DNA of 37,009 bases from Actinomycetes bacterium (GTDB lineage Bacteria; Actinomycetota; Actinomycetes; Mycobacteriales; Mycobacteriaceae): assembly GCA_022601135.1 (NCBI GenBank), contig JAHZJB010000014.1, positions 1-37,009 on the forward strand. The letters are read 5' to 3'. Positions 23,124-31,019 of this stretch are shown here, piece after piece; position 1 is the first letter of the stretch, and the number at the start of each line of letters is the position of its first letter. The position numbers and the translations under genes are program-made. A model generated the notes under the pieces. It saw only the letters and a list, made by a program, of their open reading frames with translations. It had not been told where the DNA came from and made no database searches.

Positions 23124-25868
23124 GTGAGCCCAGTCAAGACCGCGTCGGACAGCAAGGCCGGCCGGACAGCAGAGACCGTCGAGAAACCCACTCTGATGCT
23201 TCTGGACGGCAATTCGCTGGCTTTCCGCGCGTTCTATGCCTTGCCCGCAGAGAACTTCAGGACTCAGGGCGGACTGACCACCAATGCGGTCTACGGCTTC
23301 ACCGCCATGCTGATCAATCTGTTGCGGGACGAGCAGCCCAGTCACATCGCCGCCGCCTTCGATGTGTCCAGGCAGACGTTCCGGTTGGCGAAGTATCCGG
23401 ACTACAAGGCCGGCCGGTCTGCGACACCCGATGAATTCCGCGGCCAGATCGACATCACGAAGGAAGTACTGGGTGCGCTGGGCATAGAGGTTCTCGCGGA
23501 GGCCGGCTACGAAGCAGACGATGTGATTGCCACGTTGGCCACCCAGGCGCAGAACCAGGGTTTCCGGGTGCTGGTGGTCAGCGGGGACCGCGACTCGCTG
23601 CAGCTGGTCAGCGACGACGTCACGGTTCTCTATCCACGCAAAGGTGTCAGCGAGCTGACCCGATTCACTCCCGAGGCGGTATTGGACAAGTACGGTCTCA
23701 CCCCATCGCAGTATCCCGATTTCGCTGCGCTGCGCGGTGACCCCAGCGACAACCTGCCGGGCATTCCGGGCGTGGGGGAGAAGACCGCGACCAAGTGGAT
23801 CGCCGAATACGGTTCGCTGCAGTCGCTCGTCGACAACGCGGACAAAGTCAAGGGCAAGGTGGGCGATTCGTTGCGTGCCAACCTGTCCAGCGTCGTGCTC
23901 AATCGCGAGCTCACCGATCTGGTCAAGGATGTGCCGCTGGCGCAGACCCCCGAGACGTTGCGGATGCAGTCCTGGGATCGCGATCAGATACACCGGCTGT
24001 TCGACGACCTCGAGTTCCGGGTGCTGCGGGACCGGCTGTTCGACACGCTGGCATCAGCGGACCCCGAGGTCGACGAGGGGTTCGAGGTGCGGGGTGGAGC
24101 ACTGGAATCGGGAACGCTGGCGGCGTGGCTGGCCGAACACAGCGACGGTCAGCGGTTCGGAGTGGCTGTGCTGGGCAGTCACCTGGCTTTCGACAGCGAT
24201 GCGACCGCGGTGGCAATCGTGGCCGCCGACGGCGATGGCCGCTACCTCGACACCGCGGGGTTGGATCCGGCCGACGAGGCCGCCCTGGCCTCGTGGTTCG
24301 CCGATCCGGACGCGTCGAAAGTACTGCACGAGGCCAAGCTGGCGATGCACGACCTCCAGGGCCGTGGCTGGACGTTGGCCGGGGTCAGCTCGGACACGGC
24401 GCTGGCCGCCTACCTCGTCCGGCCCGGACAGCGCAGCTTCGCGCTCGATGACCTTTCCCTGCGCTACCTGAAACGCGAACTGCGGGCGGATAGCTATGAG
24501 GAACAACAACTTTCACTGCTCGACGACTGTCTGAACGAGCCGGGAGGCATCGACGACCAAGCGGTGCAGACATTGCTGCTGCGGGCCGGCGCGGTCAAGG
24601 ACCTCGCCGATGCGCTCGATGACGAGTTGGCGCGGATCGATTCATCTGCCCTGCTGGGCAGCATCGAGCTACCGGTGCAAAGGGTGCTCGCTCAGCTGGA
24701 GGAGGTGGGCATCGCGGTGGATCTGCCCCGGCTCTCGGAGCTGCAGAGTGAGTTCGCCAGCCAGATCCGTGATGCCGCCGAGGCTGCTTTCGCGGTCATC
24801 GGCAAGCAGATCAACCTCGGGTCGCCGAAGCAGCTCCAGGTCGTATTGTTCGACGAGTTGGAGATGCCAAAGACCAAGCGCACCAAAACCGGCTACACCA
24901 CCGACGCGGACGCGCTGCAGACACTGTTCGACAAGACCGGGCACCCGTTCCTGCAGTATTTGCTGGCGCACCGTGATGCCACCCGGCTCAAGGTGACGGT
25001 GGACGGGTTGCTGAACGCGGTTGCGTCCGATGGACGCATACATACGACGTTCAACCAGACGATCGCGGCGACCGGGCGACTGTCGTCCACGGAACCCAAC
25101 CTGCAGAACATCCCCATCCGCACCGAGGCTGGACGGCGAATCCGCGACACCTTCGTGGTGGGCAAGGGCTATGCGGAGTTGATGACAGCCGACTACAGCC
25201 AGATCGAGATGCGGATCATGGCGCACCTGTCGAAGGACCAGGGCCTCATCGAAGCGTTCAACACGGGCGAGGATCTGCACTCGTTCGTCGCGTCTCGCGC
25301 GTTCTCGGTGCCCATCGACGAGGTCACCCCCGACCTTCGGCGTCGGGTCAAAGCCATGTCGTACGGGCTGGCCTACGGATTGAGCGCCTACGGCCTGGCC
25401 GCGCAGCTGAAGATCTCCACCGAAGAGGCGAAGGTGCAGATGGAACAGTACTTCGACCGGTTCGGCGGAGTGCGTGACTACCTGCGTGACGTCGTCGATC
25501 AGGCTCGCAAGGACGGCTACACCTCGACTGTGTTCGGCCGGCGGCGCTACCTGCCCGAATTGGACAGTGCCAATCGCAATGTCCGCGAGGCCGCCGAACG
25601 CGCCGCCCTCAACGCGCCGATCCAGGGCAGTGCCGCCGACATCATCAAGGTCGCGATGATCAACGTCGACCGGGCGATCGCAGCGGCCGGGTTGGCCTCA
25701 CGCATGTTGCTGCAGGTCCACGATGAGCTGCTCTTCGAGGTCGCCGACGGTGAGCATGGCGTCCTCGATGCGTTGGTGCGCGAGCACATGGGCAACGCCT
25801 ACCCGCTCGATGTGCCGCTGGAGGTCTCGGTCGGTTACGGCCGCAGCTGGGATTCGGCGGCGCACTGA
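23124..25868 (+). CDS. polA: DNA polymerase I
   Basis: The 914-residue enzyme fills gaps and removes RNA primers. The 5' nuclease domain spans about 25-315 (LMLLDGNSLAFRAFYALP, YEADDVIATLA, SGDRDSLQLVS, GDPSDNLPGIPGVGEKTA). The middle domain at about 330-540 looks like a degenerate 3'-5' exonuclease without clear catalytic carboxylates, as in other mycobacterial PolA. The polymerase has motif A DYSQIEMRIMAHLS, motif B RRRVKAMSYGLAYGLS and motif C LLQVHDELLFEV. GTG 23124 gives the family N-terminus. It ends 5 nt from the convergent PrsW gene. Confidence 0.98.
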   Translation: MSPVKTASDSKAGRTAETVEKPTLMLLDGNSLAFRAFYALPAENFRTQGGLTTNAVYGFTAMLINLLRDEQPSHIAAAFDVSRQTFRLAKYPDYKAGRSATPDEFRGQIDITKEVLGALGIEVLAEAGYEADDVIATLATQAQNQGFRVLVVSGDRDSLQLVSDDVTVLYPRKGVSELTRFTPEAVLDKYGLTPSQYPDFAALRGDPSDNLPGIPGVGEKTATKWIAEYGSLQSLVDNADKVKGKVGDSLRANLSSVVLNRELTDLVKDVPLAQTPETLRMQSWDRDQIHRLFDDLEFRVLRDRLFDTLASADPEVDEGFEVRGGALESGTLAAWLAEHSDGQRFGVAVLGSHLAFDSDATAVAIVAADGDGRYLDTAGLDPADEAALASWFADPDASKVLHEAKLAMHDLQGRGWTLAGVSSDTALAAYLVRPGQRSFALDDLSLRYLKRELRADSYEEQQLSLLDDCLNEPGGIDDQAVQTLLLRAGAVKDLADALDDELARIDSSALLGSIELPVQRVLAQLEEVGIAVDLPRLSELQSEFASQIRDAAEAAFAVIGKQINLGSPKQLQVVLFDELEMPKTKRTKTGYTTDADALQTLFDKTGHPFLQYLLAHRDATRLKVTVDGLLNAVASDGRIHTTFNQTIAATGRLSSTEPNLQNIPIRTEAGRRIRDTFVVGKGYAELMTADYSQIEMRIMAHLSKDQGLIEAFNTGEDLHSFVASRAFSVPIDEVTPDLRRRVKAMSYGLAYGLSAYGLAAQLKISTEEAKVQMEQYFDRFGGVRDYLRDVVDQARKDGYTSTVFGRRRYLPELDSANRNVREAAERAALNAPIQGSAADIIKVAMINVDRAIAAAGLASRMLLQVHDELLFEVADGEHGVLDALVREHMGNAYPLDVPLEVSVGYGRSWDSAAH

Positions 25869-25873
25869 CCGGA

Positions 25874-27046
25874 TCACCAGGCGCGGTAGCCCGCCATCGC
25901 CGCCAACGCCGGCGCGGATCTCCGGGCTGCATACACCCCGTACGTCTCCTCATTGAGCAGCGCCGCCACCCGGCGGTCACCGAAACCGCGGTCGATGCGA
26001 TCGCGCACGAACGCCAACTCGACGACCCGATGAGCGAATGTCCGCACGGACTTCCCGGCCTGCTCCCCGCCGAACCGCGTCGCCTCGGCGACGGCCATCC
26101 GGCGCGTCCGAATCGACCCCAGCCAGGTCGCCTCGTTGGGCGTTACCACGCCCGCGGCCACCATGCCGGGCAGTTTGGCGGCCACCAGCCGCTGTTCGCG
26201 GCGCCGACTGTAGACCGCGAGCGTGATCGTAAGCCCGAAAATCGGCATCATCCAGAACACGTACAAGGCGAAGTAGGCCTCCGCGCCCAGCAGGGAAGAA
26301 CCGTTCCACATGGCGTGCAATGCCACCGCACCGCCGTAGCCCAGCAGGATGCATCCGGTTTTGGCGATTCCGCTTCGCTGGTGCAGCGCGAACCATACGC
26401 CGACGGCGAACAGCGTGGTGAACAGGGAATGGGCGAAGGGGGCCATGATCAGCCGCAGCGCGGCGGTGACCAGAGAGTCGGACAGCGAATCGCCGTTGGC
26501 GATGTAAAGGATGTCCTCCAGCCAGGCGAAACCCGCCCCGACCAGCCCCGCGTACACCAGACAGTCGGTCAACGAGTTCAATTCGTTGCGACGGGCGCCG
26601 GTCATCATGAGCAGCAGAAACAGGCCCTTGGCCGCCTCTTCGGTGACCGGAGCACCGATGACGAGCGTGACCGGGGTGGTGACCGCCCCGGCGGCGTTTC
26701 CGGTAGCGGGGGTGAGCCACGCTTCGAGGACGACCTGCAGAACCGCCGCGATGACGACCGCCGCCGACGTGCCCCAGACGAACGCGAAGACCAGCAAGCG
26801 CGGGGGCTCGGGCTCCCACCTGTCGAGCCACAGGTAGGCCAGTACCACGAGCGTCATCGCAATGCTGGACAGCACGAAGCCGACAGCCGTACCGGCAGGA
26901 TTGAGCGCCGTCAGCCCGATGACGATGAGACCCGCGACGGTGCCCAAAGCGATGATCACGCCCAGCGGTGCTCCGGCCTTTCGGACGCGACGCACGAACG
27001 GCCCTGGGAAGGCAGGGGACTGCCCGAATGCTCCGGCCGACGACAC
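25874..27046 (-). CDS. PrsW-family intramembrane metalloprotease
   Basis: The 390-residue protein has about nine membrane helices and the PrsW motifs: Glu136-Glu137-x-x-Lys140 (TEEAAKGLF), Glu177 in FAWLEDILY, His206 in FAHSLFTTLF and His244 in HAMWN. PrsW-type enzymes cleave membrane proteins; in Bacillus the target is an anti-sigma factor. The substrate here is unknown. A soluble C-terminal region of about 110 residues follows the last helix. GTG 27046 follows TACCCT at 6 nt. It diverges from rpsA. Confidence 0.9.
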   Translation of the reverse strand: MSSAGAFGQSPAFPGPFVRRVRKAGAPLGVIIALGTVAGLIVIGLTALNPAGTAVGFVLSSIAMTLVVLAYLWLDRWEPEPPRLLVFAFVWGTSAAVVIAAVLQVVLEAWLTPATGNAAGAVTTPVTLVIGAPVTEEAAKGLFLLLMMTGARRNELNSLTDCLVYAGLVGAGFAWLEDILYIANGDSLSDSLVTAALRLIMAPFAHSLFTTLFAVGVWFALHQRSGIAKTGCILLGYGGAVALHAMWNGSSLLGAEAYFALYVFWMMPIFGLTITLAVYSRRREQRLVAAKLPGMVAAGVVTPNEATWLGSIRTRRMAVAEATRFGGEQAGKSVRTFAHRVVELAFVRDRIDRGFGDRRVAALLNEETYGVYAARRSAPALAAMAGYRAW

Positions 27047-27052
27047 TAGAGC

Positions 27053-27058
27053 AGGGTA
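27053..27058 (-). promoter_or_regulatory. -10 element TACCCT for leaderless PrsW gene
   Basis: On the minus strand TACCCT ends 6 nt before GTG 27046. Confidence 0.45.
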
Positions 27059-27164
27059 GCCGCTAGCGGGAGCTAGTTTGTCCTGCGTGTACCCAGTCGA
27101 GTAACCTCTCGGAGTACCTGTGCGTGCGATTCGCGGGTATCACCACGAAAACAACAATTGTCCC

Positions 27165-27170
27165 TACGAT
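27165..27170 (+). promoter_or_regulatory. Possible -10 TACGAT for rpsA
   Basis: TACGAT lies 26 nt before ATG 27197 and would give a leader of about 20 nt containing GGAG at 27182-27185. It is one of few genes here with a visible leader. Confidence 0.35.
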
Positions 27171-27196
27171 CACACCTGTCCGGAGCAACCCACCAC

Positions 27197-28639
27197 ATGC
27201 CAAGTCCCTCCGTCACCTCGCCGCAAGTAGCCCTTAACGACATCGGCTCGGCCGAGGATTTTCTCGCTGCCATCGACAAGACCATCAAATACTTCAACGA
27301 TGGCGACATCGTCGAAGGGACCATCGTCAAGGTTGACCGTGACGAAGTCCTGCTCGATATCGGGTACAAGACCGAAGGTGTCATTCCGTCCCGTGAGCTC
27401 TCCATCAAGCACGACGTCGACCCCAGTGAGGTTGTGTCCGTCGGCGATGAGGTTGAAGCTCTGGTCCTCACCAAGGAGGACAAAGAAGGTCGTCTGATCC
27501 TGTCCAAGAAGCGCGCCCAGTACGAGCGCGCCTGGGGCACCATCGAAGCGAAGAAAGAGGCCGACGAGCATGTCACCGGCACCGTCATCGAGGTCGTCAA
27601 GGGCGGCCTGATCCTGGATATCGGCCTGCGAGGCTTCCTGCCCGCATCACTGGTCGAAATGCGTCGGGTCCGCGATCTGCAACCGTACATCGGCAAGGAG
27701 ATCGAGGCGAAGATCATCGAGCTGGACAAGAATCGCAACAATGTGGTCCTGTCCCGGCGTGCCTGGCTGGAGCAGACCCAGTCAGAGGTGCGCAGCGAGT
27801 TCTTGAACCAACTGACCAAGGGCGCCGTCCGCAAAGGTGTGGTGTCCTCGATCGTCAACTTCGGTGCGTTCGTCGATCTCGGTGGCGTCGATGGCCTGGT
27901 GCACGTGTCCGAGCTGTCCTGGAAGCACATCGATCATCCGTCTGAGGTCGTCAACGTCGGTGACGAGGTCACCGTCGAGGTTCTCGACGTCGATATGGAC
28001 CGCGAGCGGGTTTCGCTGTCATTGAAGGCGACTCAGGAAGATCCGTGGCGGCATTTCGCGCGCACCCATGCGATCGGTCAGATTGTGCCGGGCAAGGTCA
28101 CCAAGCTGGTACCTTTCGGCGCTTTCGTCCGCGTCGAAGAGGGCATCGAGGGCCTGGTGCACATCTCGGAGCTTTCCGAGCGTCACGTCGAGGTTCCCGA
28201 CCAGGTAGTCCAGGTCGGCGACGACGCGATGGTCAAGGTCATCGACATCGACCTGGAGCGCCGCCGTATCTCGCTGAGCCTCAAGCAGGCCAACGAGGAC
28301 TACAGCGAAGACTTCGAAGCGTGGAAGTACGGTATGGCCGACAGCTACGACGACCAGGGCAATTACATCTTCCCCGAGGGCTTCGACGCGGAAACCAACG
28401 AGTGGCTTGACGGCTTCGACAAGCAACGTGACGAGTGGGAGGCACGCTACGCCGAGGCGGAGCGTCGCCACAAGATGCATACCGCGCAGATGGAGAAGTT
28501 TGCCGCTGCCGAAGCGGATGAAGCTGCCGCACCTGCACCCACCGGTTCGCCGAGTTCCGAAGAGCCGTCTGCGGGCGGATCGCTCGCCAGCGACGAGCAG
28601 CTTGCCGCGCTGCGGGAAAAGCTCGCAGGTAACGCGTAG
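27197..28639 (+). CDS. rpsA: 30S ribosomal protein S1
   Basis: The 480-residue protein helps bind mRNA on the small subunit. Four S1 RNA-binding domains lie at about 36-105, 123-188, 209-277 and 294-363, with the typical GAFVDLGGVDGLVHVSELSW and GAFVRVEEGIEGLVHISELS repeats. Then come a charged linker and the mycobacterial C-terminus ending LREKLAGNA. Four domains is normal for actinobacteria, against six in E. coli. The M. tuberculosis protein has been discussed as a pyrazinoic acid target. ATG 27197 gives the family start MPSPSVTSPQ. coaE follows after 46 nt. Confidence 0.98.
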   Translation: MPSPSVTSPQVALNDIGSAEDFLAAIDKTIKYFNDGDIVEGTIVKVDRDEVLLDIGYKTEGVIPSRELSIKHDVDPSEVVSVGDEVEALVLTKEDKEGRLILSKKRAQYERAWGTIEAKKEADEHVTGTVIEVVKGGLILDIGLRGFLPASLVEMRRVRDLQPYIGKEIEAKIIELDKNRNNVVLSRRAWLEQTQSEVRSEFLNQLTKGAVRKGVVSSIVNFGAFVDLGGVDGLVHVSELSWKHIDHPSEVVNVGDEVTVEVLDVDMDRERVSLSLKATQEDPWRHFARTHAIGQIVPGKVTKLVPFGAFVRVEEGIEGLVHISELSERHVEVPDQVVQVGDDAMVKVIDIDLERRRISLSLKQANEDYSEDFEAWKYGMADSYDDQGNYIFPEGFDAETNEWLDGFDKQRDEWEARYAEAERRHKMHTAQMEKFAAAEADEAAAPAPTGSPSSEEPSAGGSLASDEQLAALREKLAGNA

Positions 28640-28685
28640 TACGTGTGCATCTCCCCGCGAGTGTGAAGCTGCCTTGATTGGTGCG

Positions 28686-29912
28686 ATGCTGCGCATTGGG
28701 TTGACCGGGGGAATCGGGGCGGGCAAGTCCACGGTGGCTGCCACCTTCAGTGAGCTCGGAGGCATCGTCGTCGACGGCGATGTGATCGCCCGGGAGGTCG
28801 TGGAACCGGGTACCGAGGGTCTGGCCAGCCTGGTCGAGGCTTTCGGCGACGGTATTCTGCTTCCCGCCGGGGCGCTTAATCGGCCCGCGCTGGCGGCCAT
28901 CGCCTTCAGTGATGAGCAGAAGCGCATGACGCTGAACTCGATAGTCCATCCTCTTGTGGCGCAACGGCGTTCGGAACTGATCGCCAACGCGAAAGAGGCC
29001 GCGGCGAACCCGGTGATCGTCGAGGACATACCGCTGCTCGTCGAATCGCAGATGGCGGCGATGTTTCCGTTGGTCGTGATCGTCCATGCCGACACCGAAA
29101 CGAGGGTGGCGCGACTCGTCCGGCACCGCGGCTTCAGCGAGGAGGACGCGAGGGCGCGGGTCGCCGCGCAGGCCAGCGAGGAGCAGCGGCGAGCGGTCGC
29201 CGATGTCTGGCTGGACAACACCGGCAGCACTGCAGAACTCGTCGGGCGGGCCCGCGTGCTGTGGCACGAGCGTATCCAGCCGTTCGCCCACAACCTGCGG
29301 GCCGGTCGGGCGGTGCGTTCCGAGCCGCGTCTGGTGCCCCCCGATCCTCAGTGGCCAGCTCAGGCCGCGCGGATTCTGGCGCGGCTGCGGACCGCGTGTG
29401 GCCACCGAGCATTGCGGACCGACCACATCGGTTCCACCGCGATTCCTGGAATGCAGGCCAAGAACATCATCGATATTCAAGTCACAGTTCCCTCGCTCGA
29501 GGCCGCCGACGAGCTGGGTCCCGCGCTGTTGGAGGCCGGATACCCCCGGACGTCCATCACTCGCGACGTCAGCAAGCCCGATGGACGTAGCACCGTCGCT
29601 GAGTTCAACCACGTAGACGGCGAATCACTGTGGTCGAAGCGGCTGTACTGCTCGGCGGATCCCGGTCGGCCGACCAATGTCCATGTCCGGGTGAACGGCT
29701 GGCCCGGTCAGCAGTTCGCGTTGTTGTTCGTCGACTGGCTGACCGCCAGCCCGCAGGCCCGGTCGGAATATCTGACGCTCAAGCGACAGGCGGCCGGGCA
29801 GGGACCGGTGAGCATGGGCGCGTACGCCGACGCCAAGGAGCCGTGGTTCCTGGATTCCTATCGCAGGGCGTGGGAGTGGGCAGACACCACGGGCTGGCGC
29901 CCGAGCGGTTAA
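28686..29912 (+). CDS. coaE: Dephospho-CoA kinase fused to a GrpB (UPF0157) domain
   Basis: The 408-residue protein has the kinase at 1-200, with P-loop GLTGGIGAGKST, DGDVIAREVVEPG, HPLVAQRR and the lid region VRHRGFSEEDARARVAAQ. It phosphorylates dephospho-CoA, the last CoA step. Residues from about 215 form a GrpB/UPF0157 domain (PDPQWPAQAARILARL, DHIGSTAIPGM, KNIIDIQV), which resembles nucleotidyltransferases and has no settled role. The same fusion occurs in M. tuberculosis CoaE. The stop overlaps the stop of the convergent gene by 4 nt (TTAA). Confidence 0.96.
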   Translation: MLRIGLTGGIGAGKSTVAATFSELGGIVVDGDVIAREVVEPGTEGLASLVEAFGDGILLPAGALNRPALAAIAFSDEQKRMTLNSIVHPLVAQRRSELIANAKEAAANPVIVEDIPLLVESQMAAMFPLVVIVHADTETRVARLVRHRGFSEEDARARVAAQASEEQRRAVADVWLDNTGSTAELVGRARVLWHERIQPFAHNLRAGRAVRSEPRLVPPDPQWPAQAARILARLRTACGHRALRTDHIGSTAIPGMQAKNIIDIQVTVPSLEAADELGPALLEAGYPRTSITRDVSKPDGRSTVAEFNHVDGESLWSKRLYCSADPGRPTNVHVRVNGWPGQQFALLFVDWLTASPQARSEYLTLKRQAAGQGPVSMGAYADAKEPWFLDSYRRAWEWADTTGWRPSG

Positions 29913-30460
29913 ACCGGTGGGGGCGGAGTCGGGACGGGCGGGCCGACATCCACCGGAACGCTGTTGGCGATACCGCTCACTGGAACTTGGCAGGTCAGCG
30001 CGCCGAAATTGGGGTCGTCCCGCTGCGGGGTGGCCCGCGGGCCGATGAAATCGTCGGCCTGTGCGACCAGGGCGTCGTCTACCAGGATCTCGCAGTGCAG
30101 GTTCGCTGTATACGGCCATTCGATCGAGACTCGCACGTTGGCGATCTCAGATGCCGGAAGCACGGTGTTGGCCTCGAACACCCGACCCGGGATCATTGTC
30201 GGTTCGGCGACCTGCAGCTGGTCGCCCTCGGCGCGATAGGTGATCCGCGCACCGCGCGACACCCCGTCCACGCGGGCCCGGTAAACGACGTTGTGCAGCA
30301 GCTCCGGCTCCGGAGCCGGCGTCTCGAGCTGAGGCTGAGGATCGGGATCGGCGAGCGCGGTCGAAACGGACACCGGCAAACCGGCCAGTGCCCCGGCGAG
30401 TGCCATTGACGCGGCCCCGATGCCCGCGCAAGCCCTTCGTGTCCGTCTGTTCATCCGCAC
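29909..30460 (-). CDS. Secreted protein of unknown function
   Basis: The 183-residue product starts with a basic segment (MNRRTRRACAG after two residues) and a hydrophobic signal core, probably cut after STALA near residue 37. A Pro/Glu-rich linker follows, then about 100 residues rich in beta-forming sequence (VVYRARVDGVSRGARITYRA, VRVSIEWPYTANLHC) with cysteines in NLHCEI and ALTCQV, and a proline-rich end. I do not recognise a domain of known function. GTG 30460 follows TAGAAT at 7 nt. Confidence 0.8.
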   Translation of the reverse strand: MRMNRRTRRACAGIGAASMALAGALAGLPVSVSTALADPDPQPQLETPAPEPELLHNVVYRARVDGVSRGARITYRAEGDQLQVAEPTMIPGRVFEANTVLPASEIANVRVSIEWPYTANLHCEILVDDALVAQADDFIGPRATPQRDDPNFGALTCQVPVSGIANSVPVDVGPPVPTPPPPV

Positions 30461-30467
30461 AGGACAG

Positions 30468-30473
30468 ATTCTA
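30468..30473 (-). promoter_or_regulatory. -10 element TAGAAT for leaderless secreted-protein gene
   Basis: On the minus strand TAGAAT ends 7 nt before GTG 30460. Its first three bases are the TAG stop codon of the upstream DUF402 gene. Confidence 0.55.
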
Positions 30474-30977
30474 GGTCCCACGCCAAGCCAAGGCCATGCC
30501 AATGCTTTCCAGCCAGTGGTGCAGATCGTAGTCGTGCCTGGTCAGAGCCTCGACGGTGGCGATTGCGGTGTGGATGGCGCGCTCGCCACGCTCGGGGCTG
30601 AGTAGGCCGAGCGCTACCGCTGAGCACAGCTCGCCGACGTCGGTGATCTGCACCCCGGTGCCGGTGCGAAGGACCAGGTCGAGGTAGTAATCCGTGCCCT
30701 GCCAGCTGGTCGGTCCCGGCTGGTACTCGCCGACGTCGAGGTAGTAATCCTGGTCACGTTCGTGGCCCGGGTTGAAGTGGAACACCGTCACGCGAAGGCC
30801 CAACGAGGGCAGTAACCACGATTCGATGTAGTGAAACTGCTCGCGCCCGGGAGTGGGCCGGGCCATGTAGAGCCCCCACGGCCGGACGGTGTAGACGTCC
30901 ACGGCTCGGACGATGCCTTTGGGGTCGGTGTTGGTGTTGGCCGCGAGGTCGAAGGTTTCGTGCTTGGGAGGATGGAT
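30471..30977 (-). CDS. DUF402 protein, start codon uncertain (no ATG/GTG/TTG at the expected place)
   Basis: From the likely start the product has 168 residues: [59 protein letters not shown], and a helical C-terminus with [16 protein letters not shown]. This is the DUF402/FomD-like fold, whose members bind divalent metal and hydrolyse nucleotide-type phosphates; the natural substrate is unknown. The codon where homologous sequence begins is ATC at 30977, preceded at 7 nt by -10 TATCCT. The nearest usual start upstream is GTG 31055, inside uvrB on the other strand. Position matches Rv1632c. Confidence 0.78.
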   Translation of the reverse strand: MHPPKHETFDLAANTNTDPKGIVRAVDVYTVRPWGLYMARPTPGREQFHYIESWLLPSLGLRVTVFHFNPGHERDQDYYLDVGEYQPGPTSWQGTDYYLDLVLRTGTGVQITDVGELCSAVALGLLSPERGERAIHTAIATVEALTRHDYDLHHWLESIGMALAWRGT

Positions 30978-30984
30978 GCTGACC

Positions 30985-30990
30985 AGGATA
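30985..30990 (-). promoter_or_regulatory. -10 element TATCCT for the DUF402 gene
   Basis: On the minus strand TATCCT ends 7 nt before ATC at 30977, the spacing seen at leaderless starts in this window. Confidence 0.4.
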
Positions 30991-31006
30991 TGTCCTACGC
31001 AGGTTC

Positions 31007-31012
31007 TAGGCT
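31007..31012 (+). promoter_or_regulatory. -10 element TAGGCT for uvrB
   Basis: TAGGCT ends 7 nt before ATG 31020. The intervening GGGG is a weak ribosome-binding candidate. The divergent DUF402 -10 lies 16 bp away. Confidence 0.5.
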
Positions 31013-31019
31013 GGGGTGT

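Noticed and set aside
23042..23993. Long minus-strand frame extending the DUF35 gene into polA
   Set aside because: The added residues are antisense to the 5' nuclease domain of PolA; GTG 23021 has a well-placed -10.
26030..27049. A 339-codon open frame on the plus strand opposite the PrsW gene
   Set aside because: Composition is Arg/Gln/Gly-rich without motifs, and the opposite strand carries all PrsW motifs.
30831..31019. 63-codon N-terminal extension of uvrB
   Set aside because: The family start MAFATE lies at 31020 behind TAGGCT at 7 nt, and the extension is antisense to the conserved DUF402 coding sequence.
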